Positions 1 to 7,812 of a DNA stretch of 28,322 nucleotides are shown here, one piece after another. The notes beneath the pieces are model-generated. The model did no database searches and was not told the DNA's origin. It was given only the letters and a program-made list of their open reading frames with translations. Both the position numbers and the translations under genes were made by a program. The DNA is from an uncultured Clostridia bacterium (lineage in GTDB: Bacteria > Bacillota > Clostridia > Oscillospirales > Oscillospiraceae): assembly GCA_947383645.1 (NCBI GenBank), contig CANDEH010000019.1, forward strand, positions 1 to 28,322. The letters are read 5' to 3'. Each line of letters starts with the position of its first letter. Positions within the stretch are counted from its first letter, which is position 1.

Positions 1-384
1 GTGGCCAAGATCACCACCCCCCACTTCAAGAAGTTCTACCGCTTCTTCGGCAACGACACCGGCAAGGCCATCGCCGACTACCTCTGTGTCCACGACGAGA
101 CCGTGGACGACACCCGGCCTCTGGTGATCTTCGACCCGGACGCCACCTGGAAGAAGAAGGAGCTCTACGACTTCACCGCCCGGGAGATGCAAGTGCCCAT
201 CTTCCTGGGGGGCGAGTGCGTCTACGACCTGCCCTCCCTGGAGGAGATCCGCCGGTACTGCGCGGAGCAGGTGGACACTTTGTGGGACGAGGTGAAGCGG
301 TTTGACTACCCCCACGACTACTATGTGGATCTGAGCAAGAAGCTGTGGGACATCAAGTATCAGCTGCTGGAGAAAACCTACTGA
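1..384 (+). CDS. pncB: Nicotinate phosphoribosyltransferase, C-terminal part
   Basis: This is the last 127 residues of a cytosolic enzyme that makes nicotinate mononucleotide from nicotinate and PRPP with ATP, in the NAD salvage (Preiss-Handler) pathway. The fragment carries the family's C-terminal domain: a segment with LVIFDPDATWKKK, then FTAREMQVPIFLGGECVY, PSLEEIRRYCAEQVDTLWDE and a final YYVDLSKKLWDIK helix. The whole enzyme is usually near 480 residues, so roughly the first 350 lie before the window. The GTG at position 1 is simply the first in-frame codon and is not claimed as the start. The gene ends with TGA at 382-384. No clear terminator is visible before the next gene. The family call is firm; the catalytic core is not visible. 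Confidence 0.9.
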   Translation: MAKITTPHFKKFYRFFGNDTGKAIADYLCVHDETVDDTRPLVIFDPDATWKKKELYDFTAREMQVPIFLGGECVYDLPSLEEIRRYCAEQVDTLWDEVKRFDYPHDYYVDLSKKLWDIKYQLLEKTY

Positions 385-483
385 TTCAGATAGGAGATAG
401 GAGATATATCCGGTGTGTGGGCGATAAAATAGGGGTGGGAGAGAGATACTAACCTTGGACTACAGCGGGAAAGGGAGGGGTCG

Positions 484-2028
484 ATGAGGATTAAGGAGGC
501 CGCGGAGCGCCGGATCTCCGCGGCGATGCGGATTGCGCTGGTTGTGGTGCTGTTTTTGGGGAATATCGGCCTGGTGCTGCTGCTGTCGTTTTATCTCCAG
601 CGGCATGTGGCCATCGCCTTCTTTGTTCTGGAGGTGGTGGGGGTCATTGTGGCCATCCGCATCCAGGGGAACCGGGGGAGCCCCTCCTACAAGCTGGCCT
701 GGACCATCATGGTTCTGGCCGTACCGGTGGCGGGACTGATCCTCTATGTCCTCTGGGGCGGCAACATCCAGCAGAAGAAGCAGCAGCTCCATGTGGTGCC
801 GCCCCCGCCCCACAAGGACTATGAGCGGGGACGGAGCCTCAGCTATATCGAGAAGCTGGGGGAGGGATTCCCCACCTGGCGGCGGGAGGCCCGGTACCTC
901 CACAAGCACGACTTCATGGTCTACAAGAATACCGCCGTCACCTACTTCCCCGACGGGGAGCGCTTCTTCGAGGATGTGATCCCCCGGCTGAAGCGGGCGG
1001 AGCACTTCATCTTTCTGGAGTACTTCATCCTGGCCGAGGGGCGGCTGTGGGAGCAGATCTTTGCCATTTTGAAGGACCGGGTGGGCCATGGGGTGGAGGT
1101 GAAGATCATCTTCGACGACTTCGGCAACATCGCCCGGATGCCCGCCGAGATCATCGACGACATGATCCGCTGCGGCATGGAGGTGGCGGTGTTCAACCCC
1201 GTCCACCAGTACGTGAACCGCCTCTACTTCAACTACCGGGACCACCGGAAGATCCTCTGCATCGACGGGGATTTCGCCTACACCGGCGGGATCAACATCG
1301 CCGACGAGTACGCCAACCTGATCCGGCGCTTCGGCCACTGGAAGGACAGCGGCGTGCTGCTGGAGGGCGAGGGGGCCTGGGGGCTCACCCGGATGTTTCT
1401 CCACATGTGGGAGTGTCTGGGCGGGGACTTCCACAGCGAGTACGACTACTACCGGCCCCACGGTCCGGTGCAGGGGGAGGGCTGGTGCCAGCCCTTCTGC
1501 GACGGGCCCCTGAACAACCCCGTCAACCCCGCCGAGGAGCTCTATCTCCAGGCCATCTCCACCGCCCGGGAGTTCCTCTATATCACCACCCCCTACCTGG
1601 CCATCGAGACCTCCATGGTCCAGGCCCTGTGCCGGGCGGCGGACAGCGGGGTGGACGTGCGGCTGCTGCTGCCCGGGGTGCCGGACCACAAGTATACGTA
1701 TCTGGCCGCCGGGGCCTACTTTGACGAGCTTTTGAGCCACGGAGTGCGGATCTTTGAGTACACCCCCGGCTTTCTCCACAGCAAGCTCCTGGTGGCCGAC
1801 GGGGAGATGGCGGTGACGGGGACGGTAAACATGGACTACCGCAGCTTCCAGCTCCACTACGAGTGCGGCGTGCTGCTCTACGGCATGTCGGCAGTGGAGC
1901 ACATCCTCCGGGACATCAGGGCCACCCTGGAGCAGTGCCGGGAGATCGAGCTGCCCAGGTGGCGGCGGCGCAGCGTGTTCCGCCGGCTGGCGGAGAGTGT
2001 GCTAAGGATATTCAGTATATGGATGTAA
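484..2028 (+). CDS. cls: Cardiolipin synthase (phospholipase D superfamily)
   Basis: A membrane enzyme of 514 residues that condenses two phosphatidylglycerols into cardiolipin and glycerol. The N-terminus has hydrophobic segments at about residues 17-38, 41-58 and 75-92, typical of bacterial Cls. Two PLD catalytic motifs follow: H254-x-K256 with D261 in HRKILCIDGDFAYTGG, and H432-x-K434 with D439 in HSKLLVADGEMAVTGT, each followed by an Asn-containing strand. Length matches the family (about 480-520). The start at 484 follows a purine-rich GGGAGGGG site and keeps the first membrane helix intact. It appears to be a single-gene unit: a multi-hairpin repeat begins 6 bases after the stop. A 480-residue open frame on the opposite strand is a GC-driven shadow. 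Confidence 0.95.
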   Translation: MRIKEAAERRISAAMRIALVVVLFLGNIGLVLLLSFYLQRHVAIAFFVLEVVGVIVAIRIQGNRGSPSYKLAWTIMVLAVPVAGLILYVLWGGNIQQKKQQLHVVPPPPHKDYERGRSLSYIEKLGEGFPTWRREARYLHKHDFMVYKNTAVTYFPDGERFFEDVIPRLKRAEHFIFLEYFILAEGRLWEQIFAILKDRVGHGVEVKIIFDDFGNIARMPAEIIDDMIRCGMEVAVFNPVHQYVNRLYFNYRDHRKILCIDGDFAYTGGINIADEYANLIRRFGHWKDSGVLLEGEGAWGLTRMFLHMWECLGGDFHSEYDYYRPHGPVQGEGWCQPFCDGPLNNPVNPAEELYLQAISTAREFLYITTPYLAIETSMVQALCRAADSGVDVRLLLPGVPDHKYTYLAAGAYFDELLSHGVRIFEYTPGFLHSKLLVADGEMAVTGTVNMDYRSFQLHYECGVLLYGMSAVEHILRDIRATLEQCREIELPRWRRRSVFRRLAESVLRIFSIWM

Positions 2029-2034
2029 AGAATT

Positions 2035-2270
2035 TCGCTTGAAGACCGCTTCGCTGGGTCTTCAAGCGAGGGGACGGGGGTTGCGCTTTTTTTCTTGGGA
2101 CAACGCGTTGTCCCAAGAAAAAAAGGTCCGGGCCGAGCGCGGCCCGCAGAGTGTTTTTCCGAAAACGCGGTTTCCGGAAAAACGATTTCAGTTCATTTGC
2201 GCCCGGAGGGCGCAAACCCTCGCGGGGCGCTCTTTGCGGCTTTGGCCGCAAATTCGGCGGGGGATTGAGA
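2035..2270 (+). repeat. Multi-hairpin intergenic element, family 1, copy 1
   Basis: A string of hairpins fills the gap between cls and cobO. Arms seen: 2035-2047 with 2057-2069 (13 bp); a 38-base perfect palindrome 2087-2124; GC-rich 2130-2145; 2153-2161 with 2175-2183 around the loop AAAACGCGGTTTC; TTTGCGCCC 2196-2204 with 2208-2216; TTTGCGGC 2233-2240 with 2245-2252; then TCGGCGGGGG. The same order, loops and spacers recur at 24429-24706 with different but still self-complementary stems. It starts 6 bases after the cls stop and ends just before the cobO ribosome binding site. Function is unknown; a 3'-end or termination role is inferred from position. Confidence 0.8.
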
Positions 2271-2291
2271 TTGAGATGGAGGAATATGGCT

Positions 2292-2813
2292 ATGGCAAAG
2301 GGTTTGGTGCACATTTACTGCGGGGATGGGAAGGGGAAGACGACGGCGTCCCTGGGGCTTGCGGTGCGGGCCGCGGGGCGGGGGATGAAGGTGCTGTACG
2401 TGCAGTTCTTTAAGGACGGGAATTCCTCGGAGTTCAAGGCGCTGGAGCGAGTGGAGAATATTGTTTTTCAGCCGCCGGAGCGGAAGTTTGGGTTTTTCTG
2501 GACCCTCACGGAAGCGGAGAAGGCGGAGGCGAAGGCGTTCTATACGGCGCATTTGCAGAAGGCCATCGACTGCTGTAAGGACTATGATCTGCTGGTGCTG
2601 GATGAGAGCATGAGCGCCTGCACCACCGGGGTGGTGGAGGAGGAGATGCTGCTCCGGTTCCTGCGGGAGAAGCCGGAGGAGCTGGAGGTGGTGCTCACCG
2701 GGCGCAATCCCTCCGAGGCCCTGTGTGAGGCGGCGGACTATATCACCGAGATGTGCAAGCGCAAGCACCCCTTCGACCAGGGCGTGCCGGCGCGGGAGGG
2801 AATTGAGTATTGA
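2292..2813 (+). CDS. cobO: Corrinoid (cob(I)yrinic acid a,c-diamide) adenosyltransferase
   Basis: A cytosolic 173-residue enzyme of the CobA/CobO/BtuR P-loop family, which transfers the adenosyl group of ATP to a cob(I)alamin-type corrinoid in coenzyme B12 synthesis or salvage. A Walker A motif GDGKGKTT lies at about residues 9-16, followed by a MKVLYVQFFKDG strand and the family Walker B-like segment YDLLVLDE. The length is normal for the family. The reading frame is open further upstream, but that part runs through the repeat element. The ATG at 2292 is preferred over the one at 2286 because GGAGG (2278-2282) is 9 bases from it. Codon use is less C-rich than in the arc genes. No cobalamin riboswitch is recognisable upstream. 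Confidence 0.9.
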   Translation: MAKGLVHIYCGDGKGKTTASLGLAVRAAGRGMKVLYVQFFKDGNSSEFKALERVENIVFQPPERKFGFFWTLTEAEKAEAKAFYTAHLQKAIDCCKDYDLLVLDESMSACTTGVVEEEMLLRFLREKPEELEVVLTGRNPSEALCEAADYITEMCKRKHPFDQGVPAREGIEY

Positions 2814-2819
2814 ATGCGG

Positions 2820-3030
2820 GAGGCGGCCCCTATGGGCCGCCTCAGCTTGTCGAAAAAACCAATGGGTTTTTTCGACAAGCTGAGGCAAATTGCGGCCGAT
2901 GGCCGCAATTTGTCGCCTTCGGGCGGGCGATTTGACGCGAAAGGAACCCCTCTTGGGTTCCTTTCACACTATCCTCCTTACCGCCATCCTGCTCTGCCGC
3001 CTTCTTTAACAGTCAGTCCGCCTTGCGCTC
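2820..3030 (+). repeat. Multi-hairpin intergenic element, family 2, copy A
   Basis: Six bases after the cobO stop comes a run of hairpins: H1 2820-2829 with 2834-2843; H2 2840-2860 with 2865-2885 (21 bp, containing CAGCTTGTCGAAAAAACC); H3 2886-2897 with 2901-2912 (12 bp, loop GAT); a small CGCC-TTCG-GGCG hairpin 2914-2925; the spacer GCGATTTGACGCG; H5 2939-2949 with 2955-2965 (11 bp, loop CTCTT); then the tail ACTATCCTCCTTACCGCCA. H1 and H2 share four bases, so they compete. Related copies lie at 15341, 15600 (minus) and 19320. The remaining sequence to 3120 has no gene or other recognisable signal. Confidence 0.85.
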
Positions 3031-3120
3031 CTCGCCTCGCTGTACACCATTTCCTCCCGCCCAGAGTGCGGCCCCCCTCCGTCACTGCGTTCTGCCGGTC
3101 CGGACCGCGAACTGGTCTGC

Positions 3121-3177
3121 GCAAATAAAGAGAAAATCCCCCTCTGCCCGGACAAGCTGTACACGGGCCAGAGGGGG
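3121..3177 (-). terminator. Intrinsic terminator of the minus-strand sugar operon
   Basis: On the minus strand a stem of CCCCCTCTG (3169-3177) with CAGAGGGGG (3138-3146), extended by CCCG/CGGG, is followed by the T-rich run ATTTTCTCTTTATTT. It lies just past the stop of the aldolase gene at 3190 and closes the seven-gene operon. Confidence 0.8.
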
Positions 3178-3189
3178 TTCTCGGTTCTT

Positions 3190-4038
3190 TTAGAGCGTCA
3201 TCGTACAGAGCTGCATCTTGGTGCGCAGATACTCCATCAGCTGATCCTGAACCTCCAGGGGCAGATCGAAGAAGTCGGGATGGCCCGCCTGACAGAACTT
3301 CTGCATGGTGGTGTAGTAGAGATAGAAGAACTCTGTCCCCACATTGAACTTGTTGATGCCCTCCCGGAAGGCGATCTCCAGCTGGTCGTTGGGGATGCCG
3401 CTGCCGCCGTGGAGCACCAGCGGCACGTCTGTGGCGGCGTTGATGGCCTTCAGACGCTGGATGTCCAGGTGGGGCGTCTCCTTGTAGAAGCCGTGGGCGC
3501 TGCCGATGGCCACGGCCACGGAGCTGCATCCGCTCTGCTCGCAGAAGGCGGCGGCCACCTCGGGCTTGGTGTACATGTCGGTGTCGCTCTGGTCGGTGAC
3601 GGTGGAGGCAAAGCCCACCCGGCCCAGCTCCGCCTCCACGTCGGCGCCCAGAGCCCTGGCCACCCGGGTGATCTCCCGGGTATTTTTGATGTTCTCCTCC
3701 ACGCTGAGCATGGAGCCGTCGTACATGACGGAGTCAAAGCCGTCCCGCATGGCGGCCACGATGTAGTCGAAGTCGCTGCAGTGGTCCAGGTGGAGCCCCA
3801 CGGGGACCTTCACATCTTTGGCGATGGACTTCACCGTCTCGGCGAAGATGTAGGGGGTGGTCCAGTGCTTGTCCCGGGCGTGCTCGGGGTAGAGCATGCA
3901 GATCACCGGCTTGCGCAGCTCCTCGGCGATGGTGATGACCGGCTTGACTGTGTTGTAATCCGTGCAGTTAAATGCGATGACGGAGGTTCTGGCCTCGTCC
4001 GCCAGCTTGAGGATATCACGTACCTTTTCCAGTGCCAT
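3190..4038 (-). CDS. Class II ketose-bisphosphate aldolase
   Basis: A 282-residue cytosolic zinc aldolase of the FbaA/GatY/KbaY family, which splits a ketose (bis)phosphate into dihydroxyacetone phosphate and an aldehyde. Visible family motifs are the metal-binding HLDHCSDF region near residue 83, VEAELGRVG, AIGSAHGFYK and the phosphate-binding VLHGGSGIP, then INKFNVGTEF. It is the last gene of the minus-strand operon, 5 bases after dhaL, with an AAGGAG site overlapping the dhaL end. It is clearly a paralogue of the aldolase at 14403 but differs in its C-terminal third (for example an aromatic FFYLYYTT segment), so the two probably accept different substrates. Sugar specificity cannot be read from sequence. 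Confidence 0.88.
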   Translation of the reverse strand: MALEKVRDILKLADEARTSVIAFNCTDYNTVKPVITIAEELRKPVICMLYPEHARDKHWTTPYIFAETVKSIAKDVKVPVGLHLDHCSDFDYIVAAMRDGFDSVMYDGSMLSVEENIKNTREITRVARALGADVEAELGRVGFASTVTDQSDTDMYTKPEVAAAFCEQSGCSSVAVAIGSAHGFYKETPHLDIQRLKAINAATDVPLVLHGGSGIPNDQLEIAFREGINKFNVGTEFFYLYYTTMQKFCQAGHPDFFDLPLEVQDQLMEYLRTKMQLCTMTL

Positions 4039-4043
4039 AAGGT

Positions 4044-4700
4044 CTATTCTCCTTCCTTGATCGAGCTGATATAGTCTGCGATCCCGGCAAAGAGGATCGC
4101 AGTGGAAACCGCACCGGGGTCGGGATAGCCAATCCCCTTCTCCCGGAAATTCTTGGAGCGGCCCGTCCGGGGCAGCAGGTGGGCGGAGGCCTCGGCCCCC
4201 TCCCGGGCCCCCCGGGCGCCGGCCTGGAGCACCTGGGCGATGTCCGCCGTCTCCCCCCGCCGGCGCTCCATGGCGTCGATGGCGGGAAACAGGGCGTCCA
4301 GCATGGTCTTGTCCCCGGGGGCGGAGCGGCCCCGCTTCATGATGGCCGCCCGGCTGGCCCGGAAGGAGACGATGAGCTCGTCCGCCGTCACCTCCCGCTT
4401 GTGCATGGCCTGCATGGCCTCCCGCCCGCTGATAAACAGCGTGCCGAAGATCACGCCGGAGGCGCCGCCCATGACCCGCAGCAGCTCCAGGCCCGCGGCC
4501 CGGAACAGCTCGTAGGCCGTCTCGTAGTCCGTCCGCTCCAGCAGGTCCTTCAGCGCGCGAAAGCCGCTGCGCATGCCGATGCCGTGGTCCCCGTCGCCGA
4601 TGATGGAGTCGATCTCGGTGAGATAGGGCTCGTTCTCCACAATGCGGTCGGCGGCGTAGATGAGGGCCTGCTTGAGCTGATGGGTGGATATCTGTTCCAT
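4044..4700 (-). CDS. dhaL: DhaL-type kinase subunit (ATP-binding domain)
   Basis: A 218-residue protein homologous to DhaL, the nucleotide-binding subunit of dihydroxyacetone kinases. It keeps the three-aspartate Mg-nucleotide site (IDSIIGDGDHG, about residues 28-38), the MGGASGVIFGTLF loop, the APGDKTMLDAL segment and the C-terminal GYPDPGAVS motif, so nucleotide binding should be intact. The ATG at 4700 is chosen because GGAGGAA precedes it; a longer frame from 4730 lacks a site. It lies between the DeoR-type regulator and the aldolase. Its presumed partner is the DhaK-like protein at 5676, two genes upstream. No PTS subunit DhaM is encoded in the window, so whether phosphate comes from ATP or from a DhaM elsewhere is unknown. 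Confidence 0.88.
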   Translation of the reverse strand: MEQISTHQLKQALIYAADRIVENEPYLTEIDSIIGDGDHGIGMRSGFRALKDLLERTDYETAYELFRAAGLELLRVMGGASGVIFGTLFISGREAMQAMHKREVTADELIVSFRASRAAIMKRGRSAPGDKTMLDALFPAIDAMERRRGETADIAQVLQAGARGAREGAEASAHLLPRTGRSKNFREKGIGYPDPGAVSTAILFAGIADYISSIKEGE

Positions 4701-4751
4701 AAAGTTCCTCCGAGCGCAGAAGCTGCGCACTTCAGCCGGTGGTATTGCCTC

Positions 4752-5525
4752 CTATCCCTCGTCGGCGAAGACGAGCTTCGTGCGCTCCTCCAGCCAGGCG
4801 TAGGAGACGTTGCTCCGCCGGGTGTCTGTGATGATGCAGTCCACCTCGGCGTCCACGCGGGCGAAATAGGTCCGGTCAAATTTGGTATGGTCCGCCAGAA
4901 GATAGGACATGTGGGAGGAGCGGATCATCAGCGCCTTCATCTCCGCGTCCTCCAGGCGGGGCGTGGAGTAGCCCAGTCCGGGCTCGATGCCGTTGATGCC
5001 GATGAAGCACTTGTCCGCCCGGAGCCCCCGGATGGCGTTGGTAGCCATGGGTCCCTCCACGATGTTGTGGACGTAGTTGAACACGCCCCCCAGCAATATG
5101 ACCCGGCAGTCCGAGAGGTTCTCCAGATAGGTCACCGCCCGGGGCGTCTGGGTGACGATGGTCAGATGGCGCCTGTCTCCGGCGGCGATGAGCTTCACCA
5201 GCTCATCCACCGTGCTGGAGCTGTCCAGGATCAATGTGTCATAGTCCTGAATATCCTCGTAGGCCCGGCGGCTGATGCGCTTCTTCTCCTCGATGCACTT
5301 GAGGGTGGAGATGAGCTCCGGGGCGCTGATCTCCTTGCTCACAGAGTAGACCGCGATGGCCCCCCCGTGGGTGCGGATGATCCGGTTGCGCCCGTCCAGC
5401 TCCTCCAGATCTCTGCGGATGGTGGCCTCGGAGGTCTCAAAGAGCTCGCTGAGCTCCCGGACCTTCACAGACTTGCGCCTGGACACAATCTCCACAATCT
5501 TGTTCTGCCGCTCTTCCTGAAACAT
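4752..5525 (-). CDS. DeoR/GlpR-family transcriptional regulator
   Basis: A 257-residue DNA-binding repressor type. The N-terminal winged helix-turn-helix covers about residues 5-57 (KIVEIVSRRKSVKVRELSEL, then SEATIRRDLEEL and a wing with RTHGGA). A DeoRC sugar-phosphate sensor domain follows, with ILDSSSTVDEL, ILLGG and the ADHTKFDR motif. The ATG at 5525 follows a GGAGGGGAG site; an in-frame ATG 21 bases upstream is less well placed. It sits inside the sugar operon between the two kinase-like genes, so it probably responds to a phosphorylated intermediate and controls both divergent operons. The 150-base gap before it contains a CTTCCG-CGGAAG hairpin and two ATGTTTC repeats, possibly an own promoter or operator. 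Confidence 0.9.
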   Translation of the reverse strand: MFQEERQNKIVEIVSRRKSVKVRELSELFETSEATIRRDLEELDGRNRIIRTHGGAIAVYSVSKEISAPELISTLKCIEEKKRISRRAYEDIQDYDTLILDSSSTVDELVKLIAAGDRRHLTIVTQTPRAVTYLENLSDCRVILLGGVFNYVHNIVEGPMATNAIRGLRADKCFIGINGIEPGLGYSTPRLEDAEMKALMIRSSHMSYLLADHTKFDRTYFARVDAEVDCIITDTRRSNVSYAWLEERTKLVFADEG

Positions 5526-5675
5526 AGCTCCCCTCCCGGCCGGCAAGTAGTCCTTCCAAATGAAACATTCGGAAATATGCCATATGATGCAATCCGCTCC
5601 GCCGCCGTCCTGAGCGGCGCGCGAAACATGGCACGCAGTACTTCCGACCTCTCCGTCCGGAAGCAGTATGGTGGA

Positions 5676-6635
5676 TCAGAGGACAAAACTGTCCGTACAG
5701 ATGTCCTCCGACAGCAGGTCCGCCAGCTCCCGGTCCGCGCACAGCACCGACAGCTCGAAGCCGTACACGTCCTTGATGTTGGAGAAGCCGGCCACCCGGG
5801 TGCGCAGCACGGGGCAGCGGGCCGAGAGGGCCTCCACGGCGCAGCGGGCCATGCGGTAGCCGTCCCCATAGCTGGTCAGGCACATCCGGTTCACCAGCAG
5901 GATGCACCGCTCCCCCGGCCGGGGGACCAGATCGTCCAGCAGCAGCTCCGCGGCCTGGCGGGCCGCCTCCTCCATGGTGCCCACAGGCACCGTGAGCATC
6001 CCCGGCTCTCCGGAGAAGCCGCCGCCGAAGGTGACATGCTTCTGCTCCGGGTCGGTGAACACGCTGAGGGTGCCCAGCCGCCCGCCGGCCCGCCGGACAA
6101 TGGCGGCGGTGTCCCCCAGACTCCAGCCCGCCCCGGCGCAGGTCCCGGCCAGCTTGATGAGCAGGGCGATACCCGTCCGGCCGCTGCGGCAGGACCGGGG
6201 CTCCCCGATGGCGGAGGCGATGTCGTCGGTGGACACCGCGCTCTCCACCGCGATGCCGTCCATCTCCAGCAGCTCCTGGGCCATGTCGTTGTTCAGATAG
6301 TCGCCGGCGAAGTTGTTGTAGAGCAGCAGCACGCCCTTCTCCCGGCCCAGATAGCGCCCCGCCTCATAGATGGCGTAGGCGTTGGGGGCTGCGTAGGGCG
6401 CCCCCACCACCGCTCCGTCCGCCAGACCGTCGGCCACATAGCCGGGAAAGAGGGGGCCGTTGGCCCCGCCGCCGCTGATGAGGACCGCCACCCGGTCCAA
6501 CGTGGGGCGGCGCTTGACCAGCGCAGCGCTGTTTTCGTCGTCGCTGAGGACGCGCCAGCGCTCAGGATGTACCAGCTCCATCCCCCGGAGGGACAGCGCG
6601 GAGTAGTAAGAAGTGCCTTCCAATAGCCAGTTCAT
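5676..6635 (-). CDS. DhaK-like protein lacking the substrate-binding histidines
   Basis: A 319-residue homologue of DhaK, the dihydroxyacetone-binding kinase subunit. It keeps the fold landmarks VAVLISGGG (residues 49-57), the acidic loop FAGD with D112 (equivalent to the NYTGD aspartate), LLIKLAG and the C-terminal RVAGFSNIKDVYGFELSVL. In E. coli DhaK two histidines contact dihydroxyacetone: one in GSGHEP, one in GIHGEPG, which forms the covalent hemiaminal. Here these read GANGPLFP (residues 57-64) and GFSGEPG (S208), so both are gone. It therefore probably acts on another ligand or is regulatory. It is encoded between the permease and the DeoR-type regulator. The start is the best available ATG, though GAGAGGG is about 12 bases away. 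The fold call is firm; substrate and activity are unknown. Confidence 0.82.
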   Translation of the reverse strand: MNWLLEGTSYYSALSLRGMELVHPERWRVLSDDENSAALVKRRPTLDRVAVLISGGGANGPLFPGYVADGLADGAVVGAPYAAPNAYAIYEAGRYLGREKGVLLLYNNFAGDYLNNDMAQELLEMDGIAVESAVSTDDIASAIGEPRSCRSGRTGIALLIKLAGTCAGAGWSLGDTAAIVRRAGGRLGTLSVFTDPEQKHVTFGGGFSGEPGMLTVPVGTMEEAARQAAELLLDDLVPRPGERCILLVNRMCLTSYGDGYRMARCAVEALSARCPVLRTRVAGFSNIKDVYGFELSVLCADRELADLLSEDICTDSFVL

Positions 6636-6748
6636 AGCTGATTAACCCTCTCTGTCACTGCGGGCCGCAATTTACCCAACAGTGTTTTACCACAGATTCC
6701 CCGGTTGTGCAAGAAATTCTTTCATACAGCGCCGGAATCGGCGCGTAC

Positions 6749-7789
6749 TCAGTTCTTCTTCTTGTTCTGGACCATATCCAGAACCACCGCCAGCAGGATG
6801 ATGACGCCGATGACCACCTTCTGCCAGTAGGAGTTGATGTGCATCAGGTTCATGCCGTTGTTGATGATGGCGATGATGGCCACGCCGAACATGGCCCGGC
6901 CCACGCTGCCCCGGCCGCCGGCCAGGGAGGTGCCGCCCAGAACCGTGGCGGCGATGGCGAACATCTCGTAGCCGTCGCAGGCGCCGGGCTGGCCGTTGGT
7001 GAGCTTGGAGGCGTTGAGCATCCCGCCCATGGCGGCCATCACCGCGCACAGCACGTGGGAGAGGAAGATGACCCTGGCGGTGTTGATGCCGGCCAGATGG
7101 GCCACGGTGGGGTTGGAGCCGGTGGCGTAGACGTGGCGGCCGAAGACCGTCTTGCTCAGAAGGGTGTGGACCAGGAAGACGCACAGCACCACGAAGATGG
7201 TGATGACGGGAATCCAGCCGGTGGGCTTATCCTCCGTCACCAGGAACCGGGCGCCGCCCAGCCAGCTGTACTGGCTGGAGATGCCGGAGACCGCGCCGCC
7301 GCCGGAGGCGATGAACGAGAGGCCCCGGGCGATATTCAGCATGGCCAGGGTGGCGATCATGGGGACGACCTTGAACTTGGTTATCATCAGGCCGTTGAAC
7401 GCACCGCACAGCAGACCCACCGCCAGGGCGGAGAGGATCAGCAGCACCACCGTCACAGGAACGGGAGCGTTGGGGAACTGCTTGGCCACCAGCATGGCCA
7501 CCACGCCGGCCAGGGCCGCCACGGAGCCCACGGAGATGTCGATGCCGCCCAGAATAATCACGTAGGTCAGGCCCGCGGAGAGCATGGCGTTGATGGCCAT
7601 CTGGGTGGTGAGGTTCACCAGGTTGGATGCCTTGAAGAAGGTGGAGGTGCGGAAGATATCCATGGGGTTGCCGGTGGAAAAGACGTTTGAGGTGGCGATG
7701 CCGAAGCCGAAGAACAGCACCACCAGCACCACGACGATGATATTTTTCTTGAGAAACGCCCTGCGGCTGTCAGTCAGAGTAGTACCCAT
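6749..7789 (-). CDS. Sugar ABC transporter permease, RbsC family
   Basis: A 346-residue inner-membrane permease of the branched-chain/ribose (BPD_transp_2) type. It shows an N-terminal signal-anchor helix (IIVVVLVVLFFGFGI, about residues 16-30) and many further hydrophobic segments. Family motifs include GGIDISVGSVAALAGVVAML, GLLCGAFNGLMITKFKV, ATGSNPTVAHLAGINT and, near the C-terminus, GGTSLAGGRGSVGRAMFGV. It is encoded 23 bases downstream of the ATPase gene and, with the ATPase and binding protein, forms a complete importer. The 113-base gap to the next gene holds a GCGCCG-ATTC-CGGCGC hairpin without a strong T-run. The substrate cannot be deduced; neighbours point to a monosaccharide or polyol. 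Confidence 0.93.
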   Translation of the reverse strand: MGTTLTDSRRAFLKKNIIVVVLVVLFFGFGIATSNVFSTGNPMDIFRTSTFFKASNLVNLTTQMAINAMLSAGLTYVIILGGIDISVGSVAALAGVVAMLVAKQFPNAPVPVTVVLLILSALAVGLLCGAFNGLMITKFKVVPMIATLAMLNIARGLSFIASGGGAVSGISSQYSWLGGARFLVTEDKPTGWIPVITIFVVLCVFLVHTLLSKTVFGRHVYATGSNPTVAHLAGINTARVIFLSHVLCAVMAAMGGMLNASKLTNGQPGACDGYEMFAIAATVLGGTSLAGGRGSVGRAMFGVAIIAIINNGMNLMHINSYWQKVVIGVIILLAVVLDMVQNKKKN

Positions 7790-7812
7790 AAGATGAAATA
7801 TCCCCCTTTTCT

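Noticed and set aside
460..1902. 480-codon open frame on the minus strand opposite cls
   Set aside because: Val/Leu/Gly/His-rich shadow of a GC-rich gene; the plus strand encodes a complete cardiolipin synthase with both catalytic motifs.
2151..2291. N-terminal extension of CobO by 47 codons
   Set aside because: It translates the repeat element; the P-loop is normally near the N-terminus, and a good ribosome binding site fits the ATG at 2292.
2029..2291. Cobalamin riboswitch upstream of cobO
   Set aside because: No B12-box-like conserved core could be found; the region is explained by the hairpin-string element also present after arcA.
2814..3128. 104-codon plus-strand frame after cobO
   Set aside because: It translates the family 2 hairpins and tail; no ribosome binding site, and the composition follows the repeat.
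4179..6626. 815-codon plus-strand frame opposite dhaL, the DeoR-type gene and the DhaK-like gene
   Set aside because: Runs antisense through three recognisable genes and their gaps; low-complexity composition without any domain.
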